19,312 nucleotides of DNA from DATGLE01 sp035294325 (GTDB lineage: Bacteria > Chloroflexota > Ktedonobacteria > Ktedonobacterales > Ktedonobacteraceae). A program made the translations under genes and the position numbers. Below, in pieces: positions 1-8,355 of this stretch (position 1 is its first letter; each line of letters starts with the position of its first letter). The notes under the pieces were generated by a model. The model was not told the origin of the DNA. It did no database searches and was given only the letters and a program-made list of their open reading frames with translations. Location: contig DATGLE010000180.1 of the NCBI GenBank assembly GCA_035294325.1, positions 1 to 19,312 on the forward strand, read 5' to 3'.

Positions 1-1
1 A

Positions 2-520
2 TGCATGTATACGCTCATGCCGGCGATGAAGGGGGTGAGCGCCGCGATGCTGTTGCAGGTCATAGCCGAGATGGAGCGGCTGTACCAGGGAGAGGACTTG
101 CGGCGGCATCTGGTCAGATTTCGGACGCTGCTGAGGCGGTCAAAGACGCTTTCGGAGCCAGAGAAACAGATTGTGGAGGAGCGATTGCAGATGTACGATA
201 GTTTATTGGAAAGTGATCCCTATTTCCAGGAGCGGTTGGCCCGCGAGGGGGAGAAAGTGCGGCAGCAAGCCAGGGAGGAAGGGTTGCAACAGGGCTTGCA
301 ACAGGGACTGCAACAGGGACTGCAAGAAGGGCTGCGGGAAGGGCAGCAGAAGAACCTCATCGAACTGATAGGGTTGCGATTCCCTGCGCTCAAAGAACTG
401 GCGCAGCAGCGGGTGCCGCTTTTCACGACGGACGACGAATTGCTGCAACTCATGCAGCGCATCGTCATGGCTCCTGATGAAGAGGCGGCGCAGCAGGCGC
501 TTGAGCAGCGCGGTTCCTGA
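2..520 (+). CDS. Rpn-family PD-(D/E)XK nuclease/putative transposase, C-terminal part (5' truncated by window)
   Basis: The frame is open to the left edge, so the true start lies outside; 172 residues are visible, ending at TGA 518-520. The visible part has the look of the C-terminal half of Rpn-type recombination-promoting nuclease/putative transposase proteins: a short YTLMPAMKG segment, a helical stretch containing MYDSLLESDP, then a Gln/Leu/Gly repeat (residues about 95-114, GLQQ units) and a final helical region (LIGLRFPAL). The N-terminal catalytic PD-(D/E)XK core would be upstream and is not seen, so activity cannot be judged. Proteins of this family are abundant in multi-copy form in large bacterial genomes and act on DNA in the cytoplasm. 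Family assignment is from remembered pattern; the Gln-repeat tail is directly visible. It does not appear functionally tied to the downstream dehydrogenases. Confidence 0.7.
   Translation, partial: CMYTLMPAMKGVSAAMLLQVIAEMERLYQGEDLRRHLVRFRTLLRRSKTLSEPEKQIVEERLQMYDSLLESDPYFQERLAREGEKVRQQAREEGLQQGLQQGLQQGLQEGLREGQQKNLIELIGLRFPALKELAQQRVPLFTTDDELLQLMQRIVMAPDEEAAQQALEQRGS
284..343 (+). repeat. 12-bp in-frame tandem repeat (five units) encoding LQQG/LQEG/LREG
   Basis: Five consecutive 12-bp units begin at 284, 296, 308, 320 and 332. The first three are nearly identical (TTGCAACAGGGC, then one- or two-base variants) and the last two are diverged (CTGCAAGAAGGG, CTGCGGGAAGGG). Each encodes one four-residue helical turn, so copy number can change without shifting the frame. 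Such expandable repeats are typical of the tails of Rpn-like proteins. Confidence 0.85.
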
Positions 521-545
521 TCGTTGCGAAACGTTCTTCTTTCAT

Positions 546-568
546 GTGCGCTGCCGCAAGCAGCGCAC
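546..568 (+). other. 9-bp stem-loop between the Rpn-like gene and the aldehyde dehydrogenase
   Basis: GTGCGCTGC (546-554) is perfectly complementary to GCAGCGCAC (560-568) around the 5-base loop CGCAA. No T-run follows on either strand, so it is not a classical intrinsic terminator. It lies 22 bp before the chosen ATG of the next gene, and the region contains no convincing promoter. It could reduce read-through from the upstream gene or stabilise an mRNA 5' end. Confidence 0.4.
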
Positions 569-590
569 GAAAAATGATAAAGTTACGATC

Positions 591-2057
591 ATGCAAACGA
601 CAAAGAACAACTGGGAATCTGCATTCCCGCTGGGAAACGACCATCGCCTCTACATCGGCGGCGAGTGGAGCGATGCCGATGAGCAGATCGAGATCCGCTT
701 TCCATATGATCGCGGCGTGCTGGTGGGCCGCGTCGCCTGGGCGCAGCTCCGCCACGTTGATGCCGCGCTGGAAGAGGCGCGCCGGGGTGCGCAAGAGATG
801 GCGTCCTGGCCGCTGCACCGCCGCGCCGCGCTCCTGCACCGCGTTGCCGACCTGATCGCCGCACGCGAGGAGCGTTTCGCGTGGCTCATCGTGCATGAAG
901 TTGGCAAACCGATCAAGGACGCGAGGCTGGAGATCGCGCGGGCCGTGGCGGCGGTGCGCCTCGCCGCCGAGGAGGCGACGCGCATTCATGGTGAGGTTAT
1001 CCCGATGGATGCCGTAGCGGGTGGCGAGGGGCGCATCGCCTATACTGTGCGCCGCCCCCTCGGCATCGTCGCCGGCATTACCGGCTTCAACTTCCCCTTG
1101 CTGCTGGATTGTCACAAAATATCCCCGGCCCTTGCCGCCGGAAACGCTATCGTGCTCAAGCCCGCACCCGAAACGCCGATCACCGCGCTGGAACTGGCAG
1201 CTATCTTTGAAGAGGCCGGAGTGCCGCGCGGTGCGTTGAGTGTGCTGCCGGGCAGTGACGAGATCGGCGAGGCGCTGGTGCGCGATGAGCGCGTAGCGAT
1301 GATTACCTTTACCGGCAGTTCGGCAGTTGGCAAGCATATCCGCTCCGTTGCTGGCTACAAGCGCGTCGCGCTCGAACTCGGCAACAACTCGCCGCTCATC
1401 ATCGAGGCCGATGCCGATCTGGAGCGAGCGCTGGCGCGCGTCGTCGCCGGCGGCTATTACGCCGTCGGGCAGGCATGTATCGCGGTGCAGCGCATCTACG
1501 CCCAGCGCGCCATCTGCGAGCAGTTCGCTCGCCAGCTAGCAGAGCGCGTCGGCCAGCTCCGCACCGGAGATCCGCGCGATCCCGCTACCGACATCTCCAC
1601 GCTGGTAAGCGAGCAGGCGACGCAGCGCGTTTTGGCCGTGCTGCGCGATGCCTGCGAGCGGGGTGCGCAGCTACTCGTCGGCGGCGAACTGCTCCCCAAT
1701 GGCTGCATTACGCCGGCAGTGCTGCTCGGCGTAACGCCTGATATGCGGATCTGCCAGCAGGAGCTTTTCGGGCCTGCCGTGGCCGTTGCGCCATATGATA
1801 CGCTGGATGAGGCTATCGCGCTGGCGAACAGCACGCCGTATGGCTTGCAGGCCGGTATCTTCACCAGCGATCTCAAGAAGGCGTTCTATGCTGCCGAACG
1901 GCTCGATTTTGGCGGCGTACACATTAACGAGGTCTCCAGCTATCGCGCCGACCATATGCCATATGGTGGGGTGAAGGCAAGCGGCATGGGGCGCGAGGGA
2001 CCCCGCTACGCTATAGAAGAGATGACCGAGACGAAGATCATCATTATCACGACGTGA
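591..2057 (+). CDS. NAD(P)-dependent aldehyde dehydrogenase
   Basis: Cytosolic aldehyde dehydrogenase of about 488 residues, the usual family length, oxidising an aldehyde to the carboxylate with NAD(P)+. Visible hallmarks: GFNFP with the oxyanion Asn at 167, the cofactor-loop FTGS at 240-243, general-base Glu262 in LELG, nucleophile Cys296 in GQACIAVQR, Glu391 in QELFGP, and a C-terminal PYGGVKASGMGREG block. All catalytic residues are intact. I chose ATG 591 because the protein then starts normally before HRLYIGGEW; the frame is open back to 477 but would overlap the upstream gene and add a basic, non-conserved stretch. No strong ribosome site is seen. The C-terminal block recalls lactaldehyde/glyceraldehyde-3-phosphate-type members, but the substrate cannot be fixed. 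It is followed after 55 bp by a short-chain dehydrogenase, probably in one transcript. Confidence 0.95.
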   Translation: MQTTKNNWESAFPLGNDHRLYIGGEWSDADEQIEIRFPYDRGVLVGRVAWAQLRHVDAALEEARRGAQEMASWPLHRRAALLHRVADLIAAREERFAWLIVHEVGKPIKDARLEIARAVAAVRLAAEEATRIHGEVIPMDAVAGGEGRIAYTVRRPLGIVAGITGFNFPLLLDCHKISPALAAGNAIVLKPAPETPITALELAAIFEEAGVPRGALSVLPGSDEIGEALVRDERVAMITFTGSSAVGKHIRSVAGYKRVALELGNNSPLIIEADADLERALARVVAGGYYAVGQACIAVQRIYAQRAICEQFARQLAERVGQLRTGDPRDPATDISTLVSEQATQRVLAVLRDACERGAQLLVGGELLPNGCITPAVLLGVTPDMRICQQELFGPAVAVAPYDTLDEAIALANSTPYGLQAGIFTSDLKKAFYAAERLDFGGVHINEVSSYRADHMPYGGVKASGMGREGPRYAIEEMTETKIIIITT

Positions 2058-2112
2058 AGATCTATATCAATCTGGCGTATTGAATAGCAGAATAGATCAG
2101 GAGCATTCTGGC

Positions 2113-3090
2113 ATGTCCACGATCATGATAACCGGCGGTTCTGGATTTCTGGGAACCTATGTCGCGCTGCGCCTGGCCGAGCGTGGGGATCGCGTGATTA
2201 GCTTTGACACGGTTGGCCCATCACCACAGCTTGCAGCCCTGACCGCGCCCTATGAGGAGCGCATCGTGCGGGTGCGCGGCCAGGTGCTGGATCTTGCCGG
2301 GGTCATGCGCTGTGTGCAGCAGTACAAAGTCGAGCGAATTTTTCATGCCGCCGCGCTCTACGATCCTCCTTACTCGCTGGATGAGCCGGCCATCACCTTT
2401 CAGGTCAACGTCAACGGCATCATCAATGTATTGGAGGCTGCGCGCCTCTTTAACGTGCGGCGCGTCGTGCAGAGCAGTAGCATTGCCGTCTACGCGCCGC
2501 GCCAGTATGAACCCATCGACGAGCGCCACCCGATCTTCCAGCCCGCAGCCGGGCACCCGCTCGGTCCCTATGGCGCCTCCAAAGCGGCGGCGGAAATCGT
2601 TGGTCTTACTTACTACAGCGCCAACGGCGTCGATTTCATCGCTCTGCGCAACTCGGCTATTTACGGCTATTGCATGCGTTATCCCATGTATATCAAGCCG
2701 ATGGTCGAGAATAGCGTGCGCGGCCTGCCCACACGTTTCGCAACGGGAGGCGATATGTGCCGCGATTACACGCATGTCAAGGATGTCGCGCAGGCGGTAG
2801 TGAGGGCGCTGGATGTCGATGGCGCCGCGTTGAGCCAGCGCGTCTTTAACGTTGGATCCGGGGCTGTACATAGCGCCTCCGAGGTGGCCGAGGCCGTGCG
2901 TAAGGTGCTGCCCGGCGCCGATATCGAGATCGGGGCGGGCCTGAGCGAGCTTGAGCAGAGCGATATGAAAGCACGCGGCGTTCTCGATCTGACGGCCATT
3001 CGCCAGCAGCTCAAGTATGAACCGCAGTTCCCGTTAGAAGCCGGCATCCGCGATTATGCCGAGATGTTCCGGCGCGGTGAGGGTATTTAA
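2113..3090 (+). CDS. NAD-dependent epimerase/dehydratase (extended SDR)
   Basis: Extended short-chain dehydrogenase of 325 residues with an N-terminal Rossmann fold: TGGSGFLG at 7-14 binds NAD(P), a Ser-rich QSSSIAVY strand at 120-127 carries the catalytic Ser, and YGASK at 153-157 gives the Tyr/Lys pair. The C-terminal half (RDYTHVKDVAQAV, FNVGSG) is typical of nucleotide-sugar epimerases and related enzymes acting on sugar or steroid-like substrates. I chose ATG 2113 because AGGAG at 2099-2103 sits 9 bases upstream and the protein then begins directly with the first beta strand; a TTG at 2080 in the same frame is less likely. It follows the aldehyde dehydrogenase closely, so the two may serve one catabolic path, but the substrate is not readable. 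Family certain, specificity unknown. Confidence 0.93.
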   Translation: MSTIMITGGSGFLGTYVALRLAERGDRVISFDTVGPSPQLAALTAPYEERIVRVRGQVLDLAGVMRCVQQYKVERIFHAAALYDPPYSLDEPAITFQVNVNGIINVLEAARLFNVRRVVQSSSIAVYAPRQYEPIDERHPIFQPAAGHPLGPYGASKAAAEIVGLTYYSANGVDFIALRNSAIYGYCMRYPMYIKPMVENSVRGLPTRFATGGDMCRDYTHVKDVAQAVVRALDVDGAALSQRVFNVGSGAVHSASEVAEAVRKVLPGADIEIGAGLSELEQSDMKARGVLDLTAIRQQLKYEPQFPLEAGIRDYAEMFRRGEGI

Positions 3091-3538
3091 AAACCGTCCA
3101 AAAGTGGTGTGGCAGGCGACTATCAGGTCGCTCCAGGACCGGACGGGGCGGATTGCAACAAAATGTCGTTGTCAAACGTTTATGTACTAGCCGCATTGTA
3201 GCCGAAGCTGCACCAGGCTGCTTCAAGTTGCGCAATGGAGACTATGTGAGCACGAGAGGGGGCAACCTCTCTTACAGTAGTGCTTTTACCCGTAAGACCG
3301 CGATATCACGGAATCCGTGAACACTCTTGCGTTGAAATTGCGCTCTGGAAGAAATTGTAGTCGATAGCGCACATCGTGTCAAGAATCGTGGAAAAATGTC
3401 ATGAGACGCGATGATGGCTAGAACCACTAGCTTTTGAAAAACCAGTTACGTATACTACAATAAAGGATTGTAACTTGTTGAGATAAGCATTTATCGATGC
3501 GTGACCATATATTTTCTCGTTGAGAGAGGCTCAGCATT
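3091..3538. other. Non-coding region upstream of the eight-gene membrane cluster
   Basis: A 448-bp stretch with no credible gene on either strand and visibly more A+T in its last 150 bp. It holds a small stem GCGAC/GTCGC (3116-3131) soon after the epimerase stop, without a T-run, and a 6-bp stem GAGAGG/CCTCTC (3254-3271) with further weak pairing AGCAC (3249-3253) to GTGCT (3280-3284). A plausible promoter lies near its right end (3434-3461). I see no tRNA, known riboswitch core or IS remnant in it. Confidence 0.6.
3434..3461 (+). promoter_or_regulatory. Putative sigma70-type promoter of the membrane cluster
   Basis: TTGAAA (3434-3439) and TACAAT (3456-3461) each match the consensus hexamers at 5 of 6 positions with a 16-bp spacer. 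This would give a 5' leader of about 70 bases before the ATG at 3539. An overlapping TATACT at 3451-3456 is an alternative -10 but has no good -35. The region is A+T-rich compared with the genes. Confidence 0.5.
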
Positions 3539-6274
3539 ATGTTGAAGAGAAGCAATCTGCCGCGCCGGGCGGTTGTCTGGGTGCCCATCAGTGCCTGTTT
3601 TGCTCTGATCCTCGCATTTTTATTCTGCTCCCTGAGCACACAGGTGCACGCTGCCTCCCATGCTGCAAGAGCCGGGGGACCAACGTTCCGCGTCAATGCG
3701 GGATTTGACTCACGTTTTCGCGACGGCAACTGGATACCGGTGCAGGTCACGCTGCGCAACGATGGCCCGAACTTCAATGGCAAGATCTCCGTCAACGTTC
3801 CCCCGCCATACGCAGGGACAGGCAATAATGCTCCTATCTCCATCTACCAGGAGGTCGTGAATCTTCCTACCGGTGCTCAGAAGCAGGTGACGCTCTACGC
3901 CCCCTTCTACCTCGGCGCGCAGGGAGCAACGCTGCCGGTCACGGTTGACCTGCTCAACAGCGACGGCCAGAAGGTCGGCACGCAGCAGACGGCACTGCGC
4001 TCGCTTGGTCCCACCGATATTTTCATCGGCGTCCTCTCAGATCAGCAGACCGGTTTTGGCCCGTTAAGCGCGCTCTCGCTGCCCAATCAGACCTCCTCGA
4101 TCTTCATGGAGCCGCTGAGCGCGGCCACGATGCCGACCATAGCGGCGGCGCTTAAAAACTTTGATCTCATTGTCATGGATAATTTCACGACCAGCACATT
4201 GAGCAAAGAGCAGCTCGCAGCTTTGCAGAACTGGGTGCAGCAGGGTGGCTCGCTGATCGTGGTTGGCGGCCCCGAGTGGCGCGCGACACTCACCGGACTC
4301 CCGGCTCGTCTCCTCCCGGTAGCCGTCACGGGCGCCGATGTTTTGCCGCCAGGGACCGCGCTGTTGCCGGTGGGAGGACCTGAGAGAAGCGGCCCGGGCA
4401 AAAGCAAGGTCGCGGATTCTGTCAGCGACCCGGTGATCGTCAGCACCGGCAATCCACTGCCGGGCGCTTCGGTGGCCCTGGATTCGGGTGTTGCGCCTTT
4501 GATTGTACAGTCGCAGGTCGATCAGGGGCTGGTCTGCTATGTGGCCTTCGATCCCACGCTTCAGCCTATCGTGAACTGGTCAAACGCGACGGCGTTGTGG
4601 AAGGGCCTGCTGCTGCGCACGCTTGGAGATCAACTACTGACCACTACTTCATCCTCCAGCATAGGCAGCTTCGCGGCTAACATTTCCAGTTACTACAATG
4701 GCGGTATGGATACCCTGCTGCGCTCGCTCTTCCCGACTTCGTTTCCGGGGACCTGGTTGATCCTGATCCTGCTGGCGAGCTATGTGGTTGTGCTTGGCCC
4801 TGTGCGACTCTTCATTGTGCGCTGGCTCAAAAAACGCGATTGGAGCTGGCGCATTGCTCTGAGCACCATCATTGTCTTCTCGCTGCTCACGTATGGGCTG
4901 GCCTTGCAGCAGAAGGGCAATTCCATCATCAGCAGCAGCATCTCGGTGATCCAGCTTGACCGCTCGGACCGGACAAATACGGCGGCGCATGTCACGACCT
5001 ATGTGGGCGTTTTCGTACCGAATCAGGGCGATTTCCTGGTGCATATCCCCGGCTTTAGCCTGGTCCAGCCGTCCAATAATCGCTCTCCCTTTTATCGCAA
5101 CCAGCCAGCTCAGCAGCCTGCTACCATCACGACAGCCCCCGATGGCGTGGACGTGAAATTGCAGGGGGTTGATATCTGGACGGTGCGCTCACTCGTTTCG
5201 CAGCACGATAGCCAGATCCAGGGCGGCGTCGTTTCACACCTGACGCTGCGCGATAACCGGCTGGTGGGAACCGTGACCAACGCGCTTCCCTACGCCCTCA
5301 GCGATGTCTATGTGCTGATGGACGATCACTACCTGCCCCTGGGCCACATGGCGGCCAGGCAGACGCGCGTAGTTAACCTCTCTATGGAGAGTACTAGCTC
5401 GAACGTCGCTCAGAATATGTCGCTGGCCGATCAGATTGCCAATGGCAAGGGATTACCTGTGCCGTATGGACCATATTATGATCCATCGCATCCATTGACC
5501 GAGTTGCAGCGCCATATTGCTATGCTGGAAACGCTCAGCGGCGAGACGGCTTTTGCCTACTGTGGCAATGGCCCCTGTTTGCAAGTGGGCAGAATTGTGA
5601 CCTCCAACGGGACCGTGACCGTCTCAAGTCCGTTTTCCCCGGGTTCGCCTCTCGGAGCAAATAGCATTGATCCCCTGCTCATTCCCGATGCGCCTGCGAC
5701 GCTCATCGGCTGGGCCGATCAAGGCTCCAATGCCTCCGGCGCTGTCACCATCAACGGCAACTTTTCCTCAAAGGTTCAGGAATCATTGATTCAGGCGCCG
5801 CTGAACATCGGCTATGCTGGTACGGTGAATCTCCCCTCCGATGCTGTGTCCGGCCAGCTCGTGGATGTGGAGAATGGGAACAACGGCAACGTGCAGATGC
5901 AGTTCCCGGGCGTCTATACGATGACGACGGGCAGTATGACCTTCGAGTTCACTCTCCCGTCTATCCCGCACCTGCGGCCCGATGTGATTTCCATTCAAGA
6001 ATCGACGAATCTGCCGCAAATCATGAGTTCGATGGGAGGCGCGGCCGGGCCGCCAGTCGATGTCACGCACCTGCATAGCTATCTCTATAACTGGCGGACC
6101 GGATCGTGGGATACCATTTCGATGCAGGGCTTTTCGTTCTCGACCAGTAACGTGCAGGCGTATGTCGGCCCAGGAGGACGTGTGTTGATGCAGTTTGCCA
6201 ACCAGGATACCTCGGTGGGCATGGCGGTCCTTAGCAAACCGTCGTTACAACTACAGGGCACCATTATGAGCTAG
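3539..6274 (+). CDS. Large membrane-anchored exported protein of the MoxR/ABC cluster
   Basis: A 911-residue protein I cannot name. It starts with a clear signal peptide: basic MLKRSNLPRR, a hydrophobic core at about 12-33, and a probable cleavage after VHA (residue 38). The N-terminal half looks like beta-rich extracytoplasmic domains with an embedded Rossmann-like segment (about 180-260, FDLIVMDNF...GGSLIVVGG) resembling the glutamine-amidotransferase-like domains seen next to VWA genes, without a visible catalytic Cys. Two membrane helices (about 404-425 and 437-455) separated by a basic loop RWLKKRDWSW form a hairpin. The remaining 450 residues have no further membrane span and should again be outside. 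GAGAGAGG at 3522-3529 is the ribosome site for ATG 3539. The next gene (ABC ATPase) starts 17 bp after the stop, so this is the lead gene of the unit and may work with the transporter. Confidence 0.88.
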   Translation: MLKRSNLPRRAVVWVPISACFALILAFLFCSLSTQVHAASHAARAGGPTFRVNAGFDSRFRDGNWIPVQVTLRNDGPNFNGKISVNVPPPYAGTGNNAPISIYQEVVNLPTGAQKQVTLYAPFYLGAQGATLPVTVDLLNSDGQKVGTQQTALRSLGPTDIFIGVLSDQQTGFGPLSALSLPNQTSSIFMEPLSAATMPTIAAALKNFDLIVMDNFTTSTLSKEQLAALQNWVQQGGSLIVVGGPEWRATLTGLPARLLPVAVTGADVLPPGTALLPVGGPERSGPGKSKVADSVSDPVIVSTGNPLPGASVALDSGVAPLIVQSQVDQGLVCYVAFDPTLQPIVNWSNATALWKGLLLRTLGDQLLTTTSSSSIGSFAANISSYYNGGMDTLLRSLFPTSFPGTWLILILLASYVVVLGPVRLFIVRWLKKRDWSWRIALSTIIVFSLLTYGLALQQKGNSIISSSISVIQLDRSDRTNTAAHVTTYVGVFVPNQGDFLVHIPGFSLVQPSNNRSPFYRNQPAQQPATITTAPDGVDVKLQGVDIWTVRSLVSQHDSQIQGGVVSHLTLRDNRLVGTVTNALPYALSDVYVLMDDHYLPLGHMAARQTRVVNLSMESTSSNVAQNMSLADQIANGKGLPVPYGPYYDPSHPLTELQRHIAMLETLSGETAFAYCGNGPCLQVGRIVTSNGTVTVSSPFSPGSPLGANSIDPLLIPDAPATLIGWADQGSNASGAVTINGNFSSKVQESLIQAPLNIGYAGTVNLPSDAVSGQLVDVENGNNGNVQMQFPGVYTMTTGSMTFEFTLPSIPHLRPDVISIQESTNLPQIMSSMGGAAGPPVDVTHLHSYLYNWRTGSWDTISMQGFSFSTSNVQAYVGPGGRVLMQFANQDTSVGMAVLSKPSLQLQGTIMS

Positions 6275-6291
6275 GAGGATGGCAGCGTCTT

Positions 6292-7263
6292 ATGCAAGCC
6301 ACGGATTCGCGCGATGCGATCATTAAAATACAGAGCGTTTCCAAGCGCTATCGCGCCGTCAATGCGCTGAGCGACTTCTCGCTGGAGATCCCGCGCGGCA
6401 CGATCTACGGCCTTATCGGTCCCAATGGAGCCGGTAAGACGACGCTGCTGCGCATCCTTGCGGCACTGATCGCACCGAGTGCCGGCCAGGTCTGGTTCGA
6501 GGATGAGGAGGTGAGCAAGGCGCCCGCCGTAATTCAGCGCAAGGTTGGCTATATGCCCGACTTCTTCGGCGTCTATCCCGACCTGACCTCCGCCGAGTAT
6601 CTCGAATTCTATGCTGGCATTCATGGCATTCCCCGCCAGAAGCGCGCGCGTATCATCGCCGATCTACTCGAACTGGTCGAACTGACCAGCAAGCGCGATG
6701 CTCTCGTTGAAACGCTCTCGCGCGGTATGAAGCAGCGGCTCTGCCTGGCGCGGGCGCTGGTGCACGATCCAGAGATATTGCTGCTCGACGAGCCGGCCTC
6801 GGGCCTCGATCCTCGCGCCCGCGTCGAACTGCGCGAACTGGTGCGCACCTTGCAGGGTATGGGCAAAACAATTATTGTCAGTTCCCATATCCTGCTCGAA
6901 ATGGCCGAGATGTGTACCGATGTTGCCATTATTCAAAAGGGCAGACTCGTCGTCTCCGGCGACGTTGACAGAGTTTCGCATCGCCTCGGCGATGGGCGCC
7001 AGTTGGAGATCCGCGTTCTGGAGGCCGGGCGCGTCCCTGCCGCAGTAGAGTTATTGAAGGCGATGCCCGATATCAGTAATGTTACCAATGGCGATGGAAA
7101 TCTCATCCAGGCAGAGTTCGTGGGCAATGATGAGGTGCTGCATCGTATTCTCGTCGATCTCATCACGGGTGGCATACCGGTGATCTCCTTCGCGCCGCGT
7201 AGTGGCGGTGGCCGTCTCGAAGAGGTGTTTATGAGTATCACGGAGGGAAGTAGTCCATCATGA
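6292..7263 (+). CDS. ABC-2-type transporter ATP-binding protein
   Basis: Cytosolic ATPase of 323 residues that powers the permease encoded next. Walker A GPNGAGKT is at 43-50, signature LSRGM at 142-146, Walker B ILLLDEP at 162-168, D-loop SGLD at 170-173 and switch His in SSH at 197-199. The Q-loop position reads GYMPDFFGVYPDLT (from about 86), with Asp where Gln is usual, and the signature is LSRGM rather than LSGGQ. This pattern is common in one branch of ABC-2 ATPases, so the protein is probably active. After about 225 comes a C-terminal regulatory-type domain. AGGAGG (6273-6278) overlaps the stop of the previous gene; it is 13 bases from ATG 6292, rather far, but no nearer in-frame start exists. 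The stop overlaps the permease ATG (ATGA), showing translational coupling. Cargo unknown. Confidence 0.95.
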   Translation: MQATDSRDAIIKIQSVSKRYRAVNALSDFSLEIPRGTIYGLIGPNGAGKTTLLRILAALIAPSAGQVWFEDEEVSKAPAVIQRKVGYMPDFFGVYPDLTSAEYLEFYAGIHGIPRQKRARIIADLLELVELTSKRDALVETLSRGMKQRLCLARALVHDPEILLLDEPASGLDPRARVELRELVRTLQGMGKTIIVSSHILLEMAEMCTDVAIIQKGRLVVSGDVDRVSHRLGDGRQLEIRVLEAGRVPAAVELLKAMPDISNVTNGDGNLIQAEFVGNDEVLHRILVDLITGGIPVISFAPRSGGGRLEEVFMSITEGSSPS

Positions 7264-8150
7264 CCTTTCTGGCTCTCCTTACCAAAGAACTGCGTTTGCG
7301 CATGCGCCGCGAACGCACGATCTGGGTTATTATTGTCTATATCCTGCTGATGGGCCTGCTGGGATGGTTCTTTATTGGTCGCTTCACCGATTATAATGGC
7401 TTCTATAATAGCAACGGCTTGAGCGATACGGGTGTGAGCCTCTACGTTTTGCTCTCGATGGTACAGCTTCTGCTCATTGTATTCATCACGCCGGCATTTA
7501 CTGCGACGACGGTGAACGGGGAGAAAGAGCGCCAGACCTATGATCTGCTGCTCTGCTCGCGGCTCTCGGCCTTCTCGCTGGTCTCGGGAAAGCTGGCGGC
7601 GGGCCTGATGAATGCCCTGCTGCTTATCGCCGCGTCTGTGCCGCTCTTCAGCCTCGTCTTTTTCTTCGGTGGAATATCGCCGGGACAGGTGCTCAGCGCT
7701 CTGGTGGTCTACCTGGCGACTGCGCTGGTCGTAGGAACCTTCGGGCTGTTTTGCTCGACGGTCTTTAGCCGTCCTGCCGTATCTACCGCTATCGCGTATA
7801 TGGCCGGTGTAATCTGGCTGATTATTCCCTTAATGGGCATTGCCATCGATTTTATCTGGGCCAGCGTGAGGCCGGCATCTTCGCCCAACCAGTTCCCGTT
7901 CATTCTTGTCTGGAATCCGGTAGAGGCCCTGATCAGTACCTATCCGACCTCTTATGGTGGCGGCCTGGCCGTTACTCTGGGGCATCTCAAGGTTGCACCC
8001 TGGCTGCTCTATACCCTGCTCGATGTGCTGGCAACCATTGTCTTCTTTACGCTGAGCACCTGGACCGTGAAGCCCGGCCTGCCCGGCAACCTGCTGCTGT
8101 GGGGACGAGGTGAGATGCGGCGCGGCGAATCGGAGACGCCAGCGGCGTAA
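7260..8150 (+). CDS. ABC-2-type transporter permease
   Basis: Integral membrane protein of 296 residues with about six predicted helices (roughly 21-41, 62-82, 114-136, 143-165, 176-200, 247-268). The stretch after helix 2, ATTVNGEKERQTYDLLL (about 82-98), matches the amphipathic coupling motif of ABC-2 permeases of the NatB/GldF/CcmB-like kind, which contacts the ATPase. The ATG overlaps the ATPase stop (ATGA) and GGAGGGAAG at 7242-7250 supports the start. With the ATPase it should form a homodimer-of-pairs exporter in the cytoplasmic membrane. ABC-2 systems move polysaccharides, lipids, drugs or peptides, or act mechanically as in gliding systems; nothing here identifies the cargo. The context with MoxR and VWA genes argues for an envelope-assembly role. 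Confidence 0.93.
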   Translation: MTFLALLTKELRLRMRRERTIWVIIVYILLMGLLGWFFIGRFTDYNGFYNSNGLSDTGVSLYVLLSMVQLLLIVFITPAFTATTVNGEKERQTYDLLLCSRLSAFSLVSGKLAAGLMNALLLIAASVPLFSLVFFFGGISPGQVLSALVVYLATALVVGTFGLFCSTVFSRPAVSTAIAYMAGVIWLIIPLMGIAIDFIWASVRPASSPNQFPFILVWNPVEALISTYPTSYGGGLAVTLGHLKVAPWLLYTLLDVLATIVFFTLSTWTVKPGLPGNLLLWGRGEMRRGESETPAA

Positions 8151-8181
8151 TCATGTGCCAGCCGGATATAATTTCCTGGTA

Positions 8182-8269
8182 GGGCGGGATCGATCCGCCT
8201 GCGAAAATGAGACAGATTGCCTCCCCAGGCGGGCGGATTGATCCCTCCCCTGCCGAAACAGAGAGGGAT
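8182..8269 (+). other. Imperfect inverted repeat with a competing downstream stem
   Basis: In the 205-bp gap between the permease and the next gene, 8182-8199 pairs with 8232-8249 over 18 positions: 16 Watson-Crick pairs, one G-T that would be a G-U wobble in plus-strand RNA, and one mismatch. Loop is 32 bases. ATCCCTC (8241-8247) in the second arm can instead pair with GAGGGAT (8263-8269), so two mutually exclusive hairpins can form. Function unknown; it may be a dispersed intergenic repeat or an intra-operon control element. Confidence 0.5.
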
Positions 8270-8355
8270 GACGAGTCAGCAGCCAGATACTGCTATGAGA
8301 TATACTGTTGAAAAGGATTAGATAGATATAGACCGGACGCGAGAAAGGTTGCAAT

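Noticed and set aside
284..343. CRISPR-like array from the short regular repeats
   Set aside because: Units are 12 bp, contiguous, without spacers and in frame with a coding region.
477..590. Longer N-terminus for the aldehyde dehydrogenase
   Set aside because: The frame is open, but it would overlap the upstream gene by 44 bases and adds a basic, Arg-rich stretch unlike the family; ATG 591 gives a normal-length protein.
465..1337. 290-residue open frame on the minus strand over the aldehyde dehydrogenase
   Set aside because: Antisense to a certain gene; composition is typical of a shadow frame and there is no ribosome site or domain.
8301..8332. Promoter for the coiled-coil protein gene (TATACT at 8301-8306, TATAGA at 8327-8332)
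   Set aside because: Neither hexamer has a -35 box at an acceptable distance.
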